Source of the DNA: Cylicocyclus nassatus
Taxonomy: Eukaryota; Nematoda; Chromadorea; Rhabditida; Strongylidae
Length of the DNA: 64,000 bases
NCBI GenBank assembly: GCA_958299035.1
Contig: CATQJL010000326.1
Location: 3,424,232 to 3,488,231 of the forward strand
Direction: 5' to 3'
Both the position numbers and the translations under genes were made by a program. The notes below the pieces were generated by a model that was not told the DNA's origin, searched no databases, and worked only from the letters and a program-made list of their open reading frames with translations. Below, piece after piece: positions 38,927-51,400 of this stretch (the stretch's first letter is position 1; the number at the start of each line of letters is the position of its first letter).

Positions 38927-40638
38927 ATCCATCCATCTTCCAAACTCCATGTTGCCATTTTCTGTACCCTGTTACATCTCTAGCAGGTTCTTCTACAGGC
39001 AAGATTCAAATACGCCTTCCTCCACACATTCCAGTTATTTCAAACAATCAATGTCTACTTCTCGCCATCACTAGTATAGAGAATTCAAGGTTTTGACATA
39101 AATTTAGTGTGCAACAGTTTTTTCTTCAAGGCAGAACTTATGTTATACCACATATCGTCAGTAATTTTTCAGTACTGGGATTGTTTCTATGACTTCGCAA
39201 CTTGTGACCGCAGTGTAAAATGACAGAAGAAAGATTTTTAGAATACTAAATTTGTTACAGAAACTAGATTTTGGTTATACACTGCATAAGAACTTTCTTT
39301 CCTTACAGATCTGTAGTGTACTCGAGCCAACAGCTAATAGCCGCTTTGTACATATAGGTCATTTATAAAGTCGTGACGACGGACTTGATTACGGACTTTG
39401 CGCCCACAGGAGCATAAAAAGCCCATATGAGAAGACATCACCTCAAAGCTCAGTTCACTCACTTCCAGTGTCTAACTATTATATGTAAGCAGAAGAATCA
39501 CTCGAGTAGAGATGAAAACTAAGAAAATGCGGTTTCCGGAAGTAGCGTGTGTGTAGCGCGCGGTTGCGCCATCGTCACGATTTTCCAAATGCCCTATATA
39601 TTTGTACCACTTTTGTAATGAAGAAGGCGGAGACGATAAGCCTTCAATATTACCTTATAAAGCTATGGAAATGTAACTCGAAAACGATTGCACGATTTAG
39701 AAAAAAGCTCTCGCACGTTTTTTTTGCAACTCTCAGTGTAAGTTCAAGAAATAGTGCATTTACACAAGGCGACTGCTGAAATGTAAGCTGCTCCTGAGCA
39801 TAATTACCATAACTTTGAACCTTCCACTTAGGCATAATGTGCAAATCCATTGGTTCATGAAAAAACTACGCCTAGCACCTCTTTCTTAACAAGTACAAAA
39901 CTAGACGATGTGTACAACTCGACCGTCTACAACTCGCACTTTTTTCATTGCCGTGTCGTGGCTCTATAGTAAAACTGGTTATTCGAGCGTGTTACCATGT
40001 TAGAGCATTTCTAATTCATTTCACGTTTACGAGGGCATCAAGGTGTTTTTCCAAAGGTTGGCAGATGTCCGATTTCATCAGTACTGCATAGTCGACGTGT
40101 CGTATGGGGGTGTTTCGCTAGCCGAATGATGCTGATTCTAGAAGTTTCTGTGGATTACGTCAGCTGAGCATGGTCAGGTGCCGCCAAACAAGGTTCAGAT
40201 GCACTTTGAAAGGTAAAAACTGGAAAGACTATGGAAGTGAAACGTATCGCTGATTCATAAATAAGTCGGCGTGGCCTTTACTGACTCGCAGCTAATGGAA
40301 GATATTTGAGAAGAACGCATAATTGTTATAGAGCTCGGTTTCAAGCTGGCTACAGATGAAAAAACTAGAACTGCCCTTTCATTTGAACTACCACTAATAA
40401 CTCCAGATTTTCGATGGTAGCGCAGAGCTTAGATAAAAACACGCATTCTCACAATCGAAGTCCATGACCTCCTAGCGAACCGAGAAGAACTTTGAAAATC
40501 CTTGTAAATCCATGCAAATGCCGAACGCTCTGGCCTAAGTAGGAAGGCGGTGCATGCACTCTAAGATGAGTCATCGTTAGTGATATTTTCTAACCCTCTG
40601 ACTGTGTGATCGATTCTATTTCCAACCCCTCCCTCTTC

Positions 40639-40650
40639 AACTGTATAAAT
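40639..40650 (+). promoter_or_regulatory. Possible TATA box before the signal-peptide exon
   Basis: TATAAATA lies about 40 bases upstream of the ATG at 40684, directly in front of an open signal-peptide exon. The position fits a core promoter with a very short 5' leader. This is inferred from position only. Confidence 0.3.
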
Positions 40651-40683
40651 ACGCACACGTTTGCGAAAATATTGCACCCACCC

Positions 40684-43600
40684 ATGATTATCCTTTCTGT
40701 TCTTGGGCTGTTGTCTTTTGTGACAACAGCAGAAAGTCAGGTCAGTGAACGATTATTGACTTGCAACAATTTTGTACACAACTTTTTTAAACTTTATGAT
40801 TGTGCAAAAAAGACGTTTCAAGATTGATCAAGGATATGTGTTGTTCATTACAACAAAGCGAAAAATGCTTCAAAATGCAAGAAAATCTGAACAGTGAAAA
40901 AGGGAAGGCAGGTCTCGGCACAGGTGACTTCTAAGCAAGCTGAATATTGTTTTTGAGACAAAAAGCAAAGGGGGTATCGTTTTTGAGGCGGAAGACATAA
41001 AAATTGTGAAGTTTTTTTAGTCGACGTTTCGTTTTTTGAGGGTTTTTTACGTTTAGGGTTAAAGGGAACTTCGTAAAAATCTGCAAAAGTTAAGTCGGAC
41101 TTCGTTTTTGTCCATTCTGAAAGCCACCTCTGTTCTCGTTTACGATTCTGTTATTGTTGCAAAAAATAGCTGCTATTTGCAAACTTCTGGAACTGCACAA
41201 ACATAAATGACATGGTAGTGTTTACCTTGGCCTAAATGACGCTTGTAATACAGTTTACATTTCACTCAAGCAAAACTTCGTTTATATACCCTTTTGGCAA
41301 TGTGAACACCCTGAAAGCATTCAAGTATCACCAAAAAACACCCTTTCCTCACTTCTCAGGAAGAAAACGTAGTATCTCTGATTTTCCGTTTCGTCATGCT
41401 TTCCATATCTATAGGGATCCCGAGCTTATTTCTTTGGACTTTTCTTCATGAGAGGGAACTACTCCCTGAAATTCGTTGTTGGTAGTTACCCTAATCTTCG
41501 AAGAGACGTTTGAAGTGTTGCGATGGTTTTTTTCTCAAACATTGTCGGCACCAGACACAATTGCAGACTTTTTATTATCTAGTACTTGAGTAGAAGTCCA
41601 TACATCCTCAAGAAAAAAAACCAAAACTGTTTTGCAAGGAAAACAGGATTGGATATAGGTCGATATTTACAGGTTTTACTTTCTCTAGAAAAAACGTTCC
41701 AAATCTCCACAAAACTCAAGACTTAGGAAGAAGGGGTTGAGGGATCAGAATATATCAAGTTGGTGCAAAAGTACTTTCTGCAAATCGCAAATCTATACGA
41801 ATAGAGATATGCAACTTTTGGAAGTAATCGATACAGGATTTCCTTGTTTTTCCAGTAGCTATGTTCCAGTACTGACTCTTCTAGCCGCTCAGATAGCCTC
41901 CGAGGATTCCATTCTATCATTTCTACCGTGTATCCAAAAAGTTTCCGAAATTTTATTCAAAACTTGGTAAACAGCAGAGCTCTTGAACCAGGCCTTTTTT
42001 GCACCTCTCCAACTGCAGGTTCGGAAATGATTTTCTGCAGTCATGAGCCTAGAAAACAGCTGAAAATCTTCAGAATTTGAATGTTTCTGTATAGTCAGTG
42101 AACACCAAATTATACTAGAATGAGCGATTACAGCTTTAATCTATTTTTATTCATTTATTCATACTCAACGGTCTACAATGCAAAAACCGTGATGATTTCG
42201 GATAAGACTTCCTCAGTTGTGGATATAGACATACGAGATATCGCTCCACTGACAGAGATCCATGATTTCTTGCCTGCAACCTCCAGAAACTGAGAGTTCG
42301 CTCGGTCCGCTGGATCCTTCTTTGACTTCCATGCAAGGATGATAAAACTTCTGGTATAATCATGGACACTTGTGGAACGAAAATATGGCAGTGTGATAAT
42401 CTATGTAACTAAGAAAAGCTTATTAAATTTGAATGATCATCGATATGGTTTCGTATATTATAATTCGCAGCGTTCACTGGTCACAAGGCGTTCTGTTTCT
42501 GAAACCATCATGTTTTATTTTATACATATTTTTAATGCCGTGAAATCATGCTGGACATCGTTTGGAGATGCTTTCCATATAAGCTGATAATCTATCAATC
42601 CTTCTTCTAGCTGGTGCTCGAACAACGAACATTAATATTGATTTCTGTTTAACATTTCTGAAATCTGTATGCAAAAATCACAAGTTCTACTTCATTTCCA
42701 TTCGGTCTGACATACGTGGCCATCAACAAGATATAGAATAATGATAGGCGATTATTTGCATAACGGCAGAGCGTTCACTTTCACTATGCTCAATATTCTA
42801 ATGAAATCAAACGCTTCTGGGAGAAGATGTCTTGTTCAAATTATGCAAGAGCGACCGTAACGATTATAGCTCTGGTGCAAGACTAACACAGGAATTTCTG
42901 TTAAGATTGCATACATAGCAGTTTTTGTGATGTTTCCCAGATATTTGGTTGGAAAGAAAAGAATGTCGCTTTTTTTCGGGTTTTTTCAACTTTGATATTT
43001 TTCGGAATTTAAAGCTTATCCAAGGCCAAGATTTCATGGTCAAAATTTGGAGTTTGTAGTATACAACGGCATATGCGGGAGGAGCTCAGGGTCGCTGGGG
43101 GGGGGGGGGGGAGCTTGCCATTTTCCGTTTTTCAATTTTTTTCTTGATTTCTAAGCATGAAAAAATTATAGCAAGTGTACCGATGGATAACATGTATCCC
43201 TTACAAGCAGGAGCAGGTGAGAGGATCGTTCTTTGATCTATCGAATGCTACCCCCTCACATGTTTTTAAATCTGTCTTATTGCTTTGCTATAAAAGAAAC
43301 GACATTATTTTTTTCCAGCCTAATACTTGCTCAAAATGTTACAAAGATCTCATCTAAATTGAATTGCCTCAATAATGAAGTATTGCAGTTCCTATCACGG
43401 TTTGGACTCGATTCTCCATTCTTCTCATCTCCATTCTCGAGCGGATTCGACATCTTCAATAGGGGCTTCCCAAGTTTCCCTAGTTTCAGTTTCCCTAGTT
43501 TCCCAAGCTTCCCAAGCTTCCCGAGCTTCCCGAGATTCCCAGGGTTCCCAGATTTCGTAAGTAAATTATGTGTTACTTATGTGTTATCACTTTCACTTCA

Positions 43601-44110
43601 TCGATAAAGTGTCAGGAATTCCCTGACTGGGGAAAATTCATCTCCGCTTTTGAGAAGGCTACGCAGGGGAATGGCATCACCGTAGTCAACGGTACAACGA
43701 CGATCACACAGATTATTGGAGGAAAGGAGTACAATGCAACGGTCCCAAAGGGAGCTTCATACATGCTACACACAGAAAAGAATACGTTTAATGGAACAAC
43801 CGTTTCGATCGTCAAATTGACCATTAACAACAGAACTGCTGTCTACAAAACAACCGCTGATGGAACAGTGACGGCGACTGATGGTAAGGGGAAACCTCTT
43901 CCTGCTGAGGATGATTTTTTCGGCGTGAATGGGAACCCCCCGAAAGTCACGGGCGGACCCGAAACACCGGCATCACCTGAGCCAAAAACCGAAGCCCCTA
44001 GTGGTTCAGAGAGTACGGCAGCACCAGAAACAACTGAAGCTTCCGAAGCTCCCAGTGCTCCAGTGACCTCAGGAACGCCGGAAAAGAAGGTTGAAACAAC
44101 TGTGCCATGA
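40684..44110 (+). CDS. Secreted Phe-Pro repeat protein with Ser/Thr/Pro-rich tail (5' exons tentative)
   Basis: Firm part: exons 43319-43556 and 43616-44110, joined by a 59-bp GT-AG intron, phase 0. The first carries ALAQ-type text (LILAQNVTKISSKLNCLNN), then SPFFSSPFSSGFD and about nine FPx units (FPSFPSF ... FPRFPGFPDF). The second encodes a beta-strand-rich domain of about 100 aa with repeated NGT/NNR sequons (ITVVNGTTTITQIIGG) and a tail rich in P, T, S and E ending at 44110. This looks like an extracellular, heavily glycosylated product. Tentative 5' part: 40684-40740 encodes MIILSVLGLLSFVTTAESQ, a clear signal peptide with a CAG|GTCAGT donor, behind TATAAAT at about 40641. Exons 41360-41481 and 41856-41966 (YVPVLTLLAAQIASEDSIL, with LPCIQKV) fit by phase only. 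The family is not recognised. The 5' exons could belong to another gene. Confidence 0.6.
40913..41140 (+). repeat. CTCGGCAC repeat family, copy 2
   Basis: TCTCGGCACAGGTGACTT at the left, ATCGTTTTTGAGGCGGAAG, a GTCGACGTTTCG block, and AAAGGGAACTTCGTAAAA near the right. Same orientation as copy 1. Confidence 0.65.
43097..43111. repeat. G15 homopolymer run
   Basis: Fifteen G about 220 bases upstream of the Phe-Pro repeat exon, in the long preceding intron or 5' region. Confidence 0.9.
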
Positions 44111-44979
44111 GCGGAGTACGAGAATGGGGACCACATAAGAAAATTCTTCCAAAAATGTCGCCTCTCGTCTCTCAGTTTTTATCATTCTATCAATGAATTT
44201 TTCAGTTCATTGTCTATCGCTTACCTCGTATTTGACCATTGTTGTAATCAAGGACACACATGCCGTGTTGTTTCGCTCAGCAACACGGGCTAAAAATCCT
44301 TGAGATTTCTTCATGCAATATCAAAGCTTTGCCTTCTGGGGTACTGTATGAATATTTTGACTATCCATTATTTGATTCTTTGCCATAAAGCTAGTAATAG
44401 GCTCCTTGGTTGATATACTAAAGCCATTGTAAATCAAGAAATAATCGCGCTGTCATACCGCAAGTCGTAGATCGTCATAACGGGGAATGCAAATATGAGC
44501 AGCATGCTGCAAATATACAGAGAAAAAACTTCGATTTCAAAGCTAACTTGGAAGTCTAGAAGTGTGACCTAACTAAGAGCACCGAATTTTCTTACTTCTT
44601 GGTTTGAAGCGGAAACTACATAGTAAGGTTGTATAGGAAAGGTTTGACAAATAGTGTGATGGACCCTTTGGACGTAACCTGGACAGTCAGTTTGTCATAG
44701 CAAAGCAAGAAGAGACCTCAAATGTAAAAATACCCTTTATTGCACAGAATGAAAAAATCCTGCTAATTTTTCTGGTGCACATTTTATTCGTCGTCATAGT
44801 GCGGGACACTAAAATCATCTTTGAGGTAAATTCATATCATAAAGAAGGAGAGTCATGGACCTAGCGTTGGAATTCGTTCAAAAGTAAATGGGCGTTATAG
44901 CAAAATAAGAAATAAGATAAATACCTCTCTCCCCATATAGTCTCAAAATTGCTTAGTTTTGTACCTTCTGTAGTGGCTT

Positions 44980-45482
44980 TAACTCAAACTTATGGGACAA
45001 TGTGAATCACCGATTAATCAGATTACAGTAAAATTACGGTGGGCACTTCCAACATAAAGCGCCATAGTGAAATTGGCCGCTTGAAAAAAAATTCCAAAAA
45101 ATTTGAAAAGTCGTATAGCAGTGATTGAGGTATGCTGATTTCATTTGACAACTTTTTACGAATTCTTAAGTGTTCTCAGTGATCAAATATCACATTTTTG
45201 AAGAAACACTGAATAAAAATTGTTGCAGTTTATCTGGCATAACATAAAGAAAACGACGGTAAAGTGTGAATTTCACACAGTCAGCGACTCTTTATGGGGT
45301 AAATTACATCTACTGTTGGCTCAAAATCTTATCCAAAATCCTACTGTAATCTTACAGTAATGTAAATCAAAGTTAAATCCTAATGGTACTTGCTTAGCTA
45401 ATGGTATTAGCTAAGCAAAAGGCTTTGTGAGAAGACAGCTATAAACGATTAAAAAGTGTTTGCATACTTTTAGGACGCCCTG
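44980..45482. mobile_element. Diverged copy 2 of the 25907 MITE
   Basis: It shares GATTTCATTTGACAACTTTTT and TGGCTCAAAATC with copy 1 and ends in ACTTTTAGGACGCCCTG. The left end is decayed, so its coordinate is approximate. Confidence 0.6.
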
Positions 45483-48199
45483 CATTTTTACTTCTGAAAA
45501 TTGTAATAACCCCAGTTCTTGTCAATACAATACCCACAAGAAACGCATTTTTTGAGATTTTTTCTAGAAAGCAGGATATACACTAATTCACTTGGAGCAA
45601 TTTTTGGATTTGACAAAACGAATCTAGCTAGAAATGGCGTCGCTGTATATCTCAGCTTTGACCTAAAAACTTCATACCAATAAAAAAGGTGAATCAAAGA
45701 AGTAACTCTTACTCTTTGCTCTACCATGGGCATCGAAGCTTATAATTTCAGTAAACGTCAGCGAACGTTTTCGGCAGGAAACCGTGCTGAATAACCGAAC
45801 TAATGTTGAGGTGCATCTTTCATCTTTAACAAAAAAAAAAGAAATGCATGGGCAACCTTGGAGTTTCCACTTATCCGACATGCTGCATATTTTGTGAAAC
45901 AAGGAATATTCCTATTTTAACGTGAAGATGCCTTGAACAGTAAGAGTTATCAGAGCTACTTACGTAGGTGGACACCTGTACCATTTGAGTGAGGATTGAA
46001 CTTTTTGGCTCAGACATTACCAACTATCGTCATTTTGAATTTCATGAAGTTCAATCTAGACATGACTAAAGCTTTGAAGTACAACCACGATAGTTCGAAC
46101 CGGATTTAGAAACAAGAGAAAAATAGATTTGCTTTATAAATAGAACTGACAAGTGTTGCATATGCATATTGATTCATCACAAGGACTCGTTTTTGTCGAT
46201 TTGCAACACCTCTCAGAATAAATGAATTTTCAAGGCTTGACATACAAAATGTACAAAATATCGAACTTTCACTATAACTATCTTCTCAGTAAAAAAAACA
46301 TCGCTGTACCCATCGCTTCATATTACTGTAGGATTACGATGAGAAGTTTTTTGCACAACGTCGTCATTCCAGATCAGCTATTAAATTTTAAAAAATTACA
46401 AAACGTCGACTCCACTAAATAATTTTTTACACGTTTGCAGAGCAGTTTAGGGCATAATTAAATCTTTGATAATTGTTGAGAGAACAACTGTAACGGTATA
46501 CCTGTCTCAACTTTTTTACGAGAGAATACTGCGAAGATAGAAGGTCATATATGGAACTAGCATTGCTAATTATCCTGATAAAGATTTTTAGCTCCCGTTC
46601 TATTTTTTGGAGCTGTACATGCCCTCATTCAAAAAAAAGTCTATAAAAATTTCTTACAGTAGTCGTATAATGTTGAAGAAGAATCGGTGATCCACCTACT
46701 TTTGTAAACTTTGATTCAACTGGCTTGGCGGCTGAAAGGCGGGTCTTTGTAGCTTAACTGAGGCCGCTCGCGCTCGCGACGCAGTGCATCTCTCCCGCGC
46801 GCGTGCTCTCTGTTCATTACCTTAGCCTCAATTAGGTCACGAAACCCCGCCTTCCAGCCGCCAAGCCAGTTGAATCAAAGAGTAATTTTAAGGTTCAGCC
46901 CTATAATACGTCTGGAGGTAAATGATGTCGGCAAGAGAGTAACTAGCTACAAACGTTTATAGGTATTTTGGGTAACCTGTTTGAGTTGTGAAGAAGCCTA
47001 TGGGCTTTCTGTTGATAAGCCTCAAGTGGCATTTTAGTAAAAAGAACTCGGGTATCATTGGGACTTGATGGTAATGATTAAGCTTAAGAATCATGGGTGA
47101 TTTGCTATACAAAGCAGTTTAGTATAAACTGCAAAGATGCCAATTCGTTTTATTTTCAGTTTTGTACATATCTTTTCTAATCTAAAAATTGAGATTTTTA
47201 AGTTTTATTAGAGGTTTATTGAGGAAAACATATACAAAAGTTCTCCCATGAAGCCTAAATTCTGCTCCAACTGATACATAACTGCCTTTTCGCAAATATT
47301 GCAAAAATTAGGGAAATCTCAGATAGAAGTGGCACACGACTGCAAATTTTGCAATTATCCAGACAATAAATATTCCCGGATCTTAAGCTTAGCTTTTGAA
47401 GAAGATGCAGGTGCATCATATGTTTTCGGTAACTTCATAACTGCCATTCTTGCAGATTTGGCATTTATTGAACCTTGAGAGAATTTAAAGAAATGAAAAT
47501 AAAAAAAGGCCCAAATGGAGATGTGTCTAGATATGTAATCTCAAGGTGAACTCCATCGTTTTACAGCAGGTTCTCGATTGGCAGCTTTGTTTTTTTTGCA
47601 TAGTGCATTTACTTGTATTCTGCTACTAGCCGCTCAACAGAAGTCTAGATTCTATAGACAGAGATTGATATCGAGGGAACCTTCCAATCGTCTCATGTTC
47701 GAAGCTTCTATATTGACACAAAGAAACCGTCCTACACACCTTTTTTGAATATAGACTTTCTCCGGAAATTCTTTGCTGCTGAATGTAAACAGCGTAAGCA
47801 AAGAGCTTTGTTTTCTTTCGGAGTTTATGTTCATTTCATTTTAACCAAAATCTTCGAAGCATGTGGAATGCCTAGTCGCAACTATTAATACATTTTTGCG
47901 AGAAATTAAGCTAGTAAAATCAGGTGGATTTGATCGAAGGAGTTAGGAGAATTTGATTGCAGCAAAAAGTTGCTTCATGTTCACAGAATGAGATTTGGTA
48001 GAGAATTCTATAAGTTTTCTAGGAAAACATTTCGGCTGCATTTACATTTGAGCCTGCATTTTTCTTAAGTGAGCTGCAGCTACTGGAAATACGAGAGATA
48101 GGTGAAGAGTTATTAGTCAGTACAAATATTAGCAGATAATTAGAGATTTGCTGTGCTAGAAAATTGGCGATCGTTTAAAATGCGAACCTTACTAAAAAG
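45483..48199. other. No gene recognised
   Basis: Apart from the palindromic MITE at 46710-46879, nothing between the MITE copy and the LINE can be supported. Confidence 0.4.
46710..46879. mobile_element. 170-bp palindromic MITE, copy 2
   Basis: Same termini and layout as 31412-31582: TTTGATTCAACTGGCTTGGC against GCCAAGCCAGTTGAATCAAA, with a CG-rich centre. The two copies differ at scattered sites. Confidence 0.8.
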
Positions 48200-48982
48200 T
48201 CTGATAGCAGACAAGAAAAAAAAATGATAGCAGACAAAGCCACAAGAACGGTCTACAATTTGTTTAGAGCTTTTGAAAATAAAGATGCAGCTGTCTTCCT
48301 GCAAGCGTATAAGTCGTTCATAAGACCCATGTTGGAATATGGTACCGTGATTTACAATCCATATTTGTGCAAAACTATAAACTATATCGAGAAAGTTCAG
48401 AACAATTTCACTCGTAAACTTTTCATACGCAAAACAGGTTTTCACTACGATCTCATTCCAAACGGTAACATCCGGAATACAAATTTGGGACTCTCCTCAC
48501 TCGCCTACAGAAGGCGCAAATTTGATCTTGTGATGGATCATAAGATTGCATATGGTACATGTGGCTTAGAATCCAAAAAGTTCTTTCCAACCAGAGCATC
48601 CAATACAAGGGGAGGTAGTAGAAAGCTCATTATCCCTAGAGCCAGGTTAAAGCTACGCAAGAAATTCTTTGCGTGCCGTATCGTTCAGGACATTGATAGG
48701 CTTTTGAGACGGCATTTGTTCCCTGCAAAGTTATCCCAGTTTAAGGCTGTTCTCAGGAAGTATCTGCAGTCCAGTGATAGCTAATTCTGATCTGCTTGTT
48801 CTTTCACATGATCTTACAAATTACGAGTTGTTGTGCCATTAACTCTGATCTTCCATTGAGTTCAGGTGATCTTTGATATTTATGTGTTGTTGTTGTGGTT
48901 TTTGGTTGATTTTTTTATAGTTCGTGTTGTTAAAACATAGGGTTATGCCTATGAATAAATGAAATGAAATGAAATGAAGTCT
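48200..48982 (+). mobile_element. CR1-like LINE, 5'-truncated, reverse transcriptase C-terminal part
   Basis: An open frame at 48224-48784 encodes the post-catalytic C-terminal region typical of CR1-type non-LTR reverse transcriptases. It contains AYKSFIRPMLEYGTVIYNP, IEKVQNNFTRKLF and LSSLAYRRRKFDLV, then ends. About 170 bases of 3' UTR end in a short (TGAAA)n tail at 48955-48980. The YXDD catalytic core is absent. 5' truncation is usual for LINE copies. The remaining frame has no stop, suggesting a fairly recent insertion. Confidence 0.85.
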
Positions 48983-50924
48983 GCTTTAGGCTCAGCTATC
49001 ATATCGTTACAGTGGCTGAATAATGTTCTTAATATCTATCTTAAAGGCAAATGTTTTCATTCACACAATTAGATTTCTCCTTTGAGTACGGATGAGGAAC
49101 TAAGGCAGTTATATACGAGCTGCGGCGTGGCTATTGAAATTAGTAACATAGAGCTGCCCAAGCGACTCAGGTAGCTTCTTCTAGCGCATAAAGATAAGAG
49201 TCTTGAGTCAGCGAACCCTTATAATTCAAAAGAATGTATGTTGTACAAAATTCTATAGGCTGTGCGCGCGAAAACTCAAACTAGGTATTTTCTGTCTCTG
49301 AAAAATATTAGTTCGGCTCACCGATAGTCACGGATCTCAAGGCATTATCAATTCAAAGATTACTGTATAGTGTGACTGTTTCATATAGCTGAGTGACCTT
49401 AATGTTCTCAAATCACAGTAATCTCTTGGTCGACAGAATGCAGAATCATGCAAGGATTGCACTCTGAGGGAACGTCATTCGATCAGATAGGACAGATTTC
49501 AAAAGCTGACCTTTATTTAGTGTAAAAGACGCGAAGAATGTAGAAAAGAAGTATATGATCGTCTGGATTAGTCAGCTCTTGCAGGATCGGAAGAAAGCTC
49601 AGTGACATCAAACGGTAGAAGCATTTGCGAGAAATTTCTAGCATAAAAAACTCGTGTTTTGGCAAGAAATCTAGTGCAAAAACAAAAGTTCGAAAAATAT
49701 TTTCTTATCAAGGTTCGGCTCGAGGTTTTCCACCCCTGACTTCAGCAAAATTTTACGAAGTCCCCTTTGACCTTATATCTCAGAAAAATCTCGAAAAACG
49801 AAACGTCGACAAAAAAAAATAAAAGAATTTTGAGATATTCCCATATTTTGAGCTATTTAGTCAAAATTTAGTCTCGACTGCCGATACTCTTATTTTTTAG
49901 CTGTCTATCTATGTAGTTTTTACGCCCACAAAAACGATATAACGTTTGTTTTTTGTCCCAAAAACTATATCGACCTTTCTTATAAGCCACCTGAGCCAAA
50001 CACTGGTTCTTACTCGGCCATGGAAGTGAATACACTCGATCCTGAGCTTTTGCTAGTGGATGAAATGCAAAGTATGTAGTGTATAGTCTCATTCTGCATA
50101 CATGAGTTTTTCTAGCGTTTCGTTCACAAACAGTAACATTTGCGTTGTATTGGCTGCGGCTTTTATCAGTGGGAGGTGACGGTCTGTCAACGTCCCGTGA
50201 CGGTCTAGGGTAGAACGTATAAATCCGCATTTACGGATTTTGACTCATTCTGCCAAGAACACTTGTAACAAGGTAGTTCTTCTTGTCTTCTTTTGAACTA
50301 TCCATAGTTCGATCATAGTCTTTACTTCCTAAAGCTCAGGCGACTTGAATAACTATTTCTTTCCGTCGGCTCTTCTCTCACTTAGAATAAGTAAAAGAGC
50401 TGCAAAAAAATAATCTAACCCATTCAGCTGGAGGAATCGAGGGAAAAACCATTTCTGTGCGCAGAAATGCCCTCTGAAAGCAGATCGATCGTCTTTTGTC
50501 TTGTCTTAGAAGAACTAGAAGAATTGTACTTCAATCGCGTACCATGCCGTTCGCTTCTTACTCATTTTTACTTATGTACCTTGTCAAATGGATGAGTAAG
50601 GTGGATATGCAGCAATTTTGAGATATTCCCATATTTAAAGCGATCACTTAAAATTTAGTCTATGCTGCCCAAACGCTTATTTCTGCGCTGTTTGTCTAAT
50701 TCTATGATTACTTATCTACTTATGGCGCATCAAAAGCGTCTTATGCCTAGGAATTGTACGAAGAGTGTAAGCAAAATCTTAGAGATATTGATGTCTACCT
50801 GATTTATCATTTCTGAGTAAGGAAGTGATTTAGAAATTCCAAACTTTAATTTTCGAGATTTTCATAATAACTTTTTCATGATATTTGAGCTTGTTTATCC
50901 CTTATACTGGTCGCTTCAGTCACC
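48983..50924. other. Upstream of the CBM48 gene; one repeat copy only
   Basis: Contains the CTCGGCAC repeat copy at 49711-50001. No core promoter motif stands out before the CBM48 ATG at 50925. Confidence 0.4.
49711..50001 (-). repeat. CTCGGCAC repeat family, copy 3
   Basis: Reverse orientation. AAAATTTTACGAAGTCCCCT, then AAACGTCGAC, then TTTTTGTCCCAAAAACTATA and ATAAGCCACCTGAGCC. About 60 bases in the middle do not match the other copies. Confidence 0.65.
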
Positions 50925-51400
50925 ATGGATTGGGGCGCAGATGAGAAGAAGCCTTTGGTAGCCGACAATTCAACACAAACCCTTGACGCGAAAGAAGGAA
51001 AAGACGTGAAACATCGTGTAGTTATTTGCTGGCACTACTCTAAGACGAAGTACTTAATTTTGAAGAGATTGGAAAAATTCTATTATCAGTTTTTGAGTGA
51101 GCCTCATCGCGTCTACGTCTGTGGCTCATGGGATGGTTGGGATAGTCGTCTACGACTTCACAAATCTGACGACATATTCTCCACTGTGCTCCATCTCTCT
51201 CCAGGTTTAGTTTGCAAATAATTTTTCCCCAAAGTTTGCTAACAAATATTCCAGGTTATTACGAATACAAATTCTGCGTGGATAACGAATGGCTGACCAA
51301 TGAACATCTTCCATTTACTGATGTCGGTTACTACAGCAGAAACATCATCACCGTAAAGGAAGAGGAAGGCGATGCAGTAGAACAGACAAGAACAATTTAG
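50925..51400 (+). CDS. Small stand-alone CBM48 (AMPK-beta-like glycogen-binding) protein
   Basis: Likely binds glycogen or other alpha-glucans. The ATG at 50925 opens exon 1, which ends at 51204. Intron 51205-51254 (GT-AG) leads to exon 2 at 51255-51400. The CBM48 core is plain: VYVCGSWDGWDSRL, then YYEYKFCVDNEW, then RNIITV. The residues that contact sugar in AMPK beta (Trp in GSWDGW, Lys in YKF, Trp in NEW, Asn in RNII) all have counterparts. The protein is about 125-141 aa and lacks the C-terminal AMPK-beta domain that binds alpha and gamma subunits, so it is not a full beta subunit. A further small intron may remove the segment between WHYSKT and EPHRV (about GTACTT to TTTTGAG, 48 nt, roughly 51047-51094). 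It is in frame either way. N-terminal part (DWGADEKKPLV) unassigned. A free-standing CBM48 is plausible in nematodes. Confidence 0.85.

Larger units (their letters stand above)
33965..40638. other. No gene recognised
   Basis: The longest open stretch (33922-34449, plus) starts inside the degenerate AGTGGCGG element and has no known domain. The AATA repeat at 34784 and the C15 run at 38912 are the only repeats noted. A TATA-like CATAAAAAGCCC at about 39414 has no clear gene after it. Confidence 0.4.

Noticed and set aside
43843..44136. Minus-strand Val/Ser/Gly-rich frame
   Set aside because: It is the shadow of the Pro/Thr/Ser tail of the plus-strand secreted protein.
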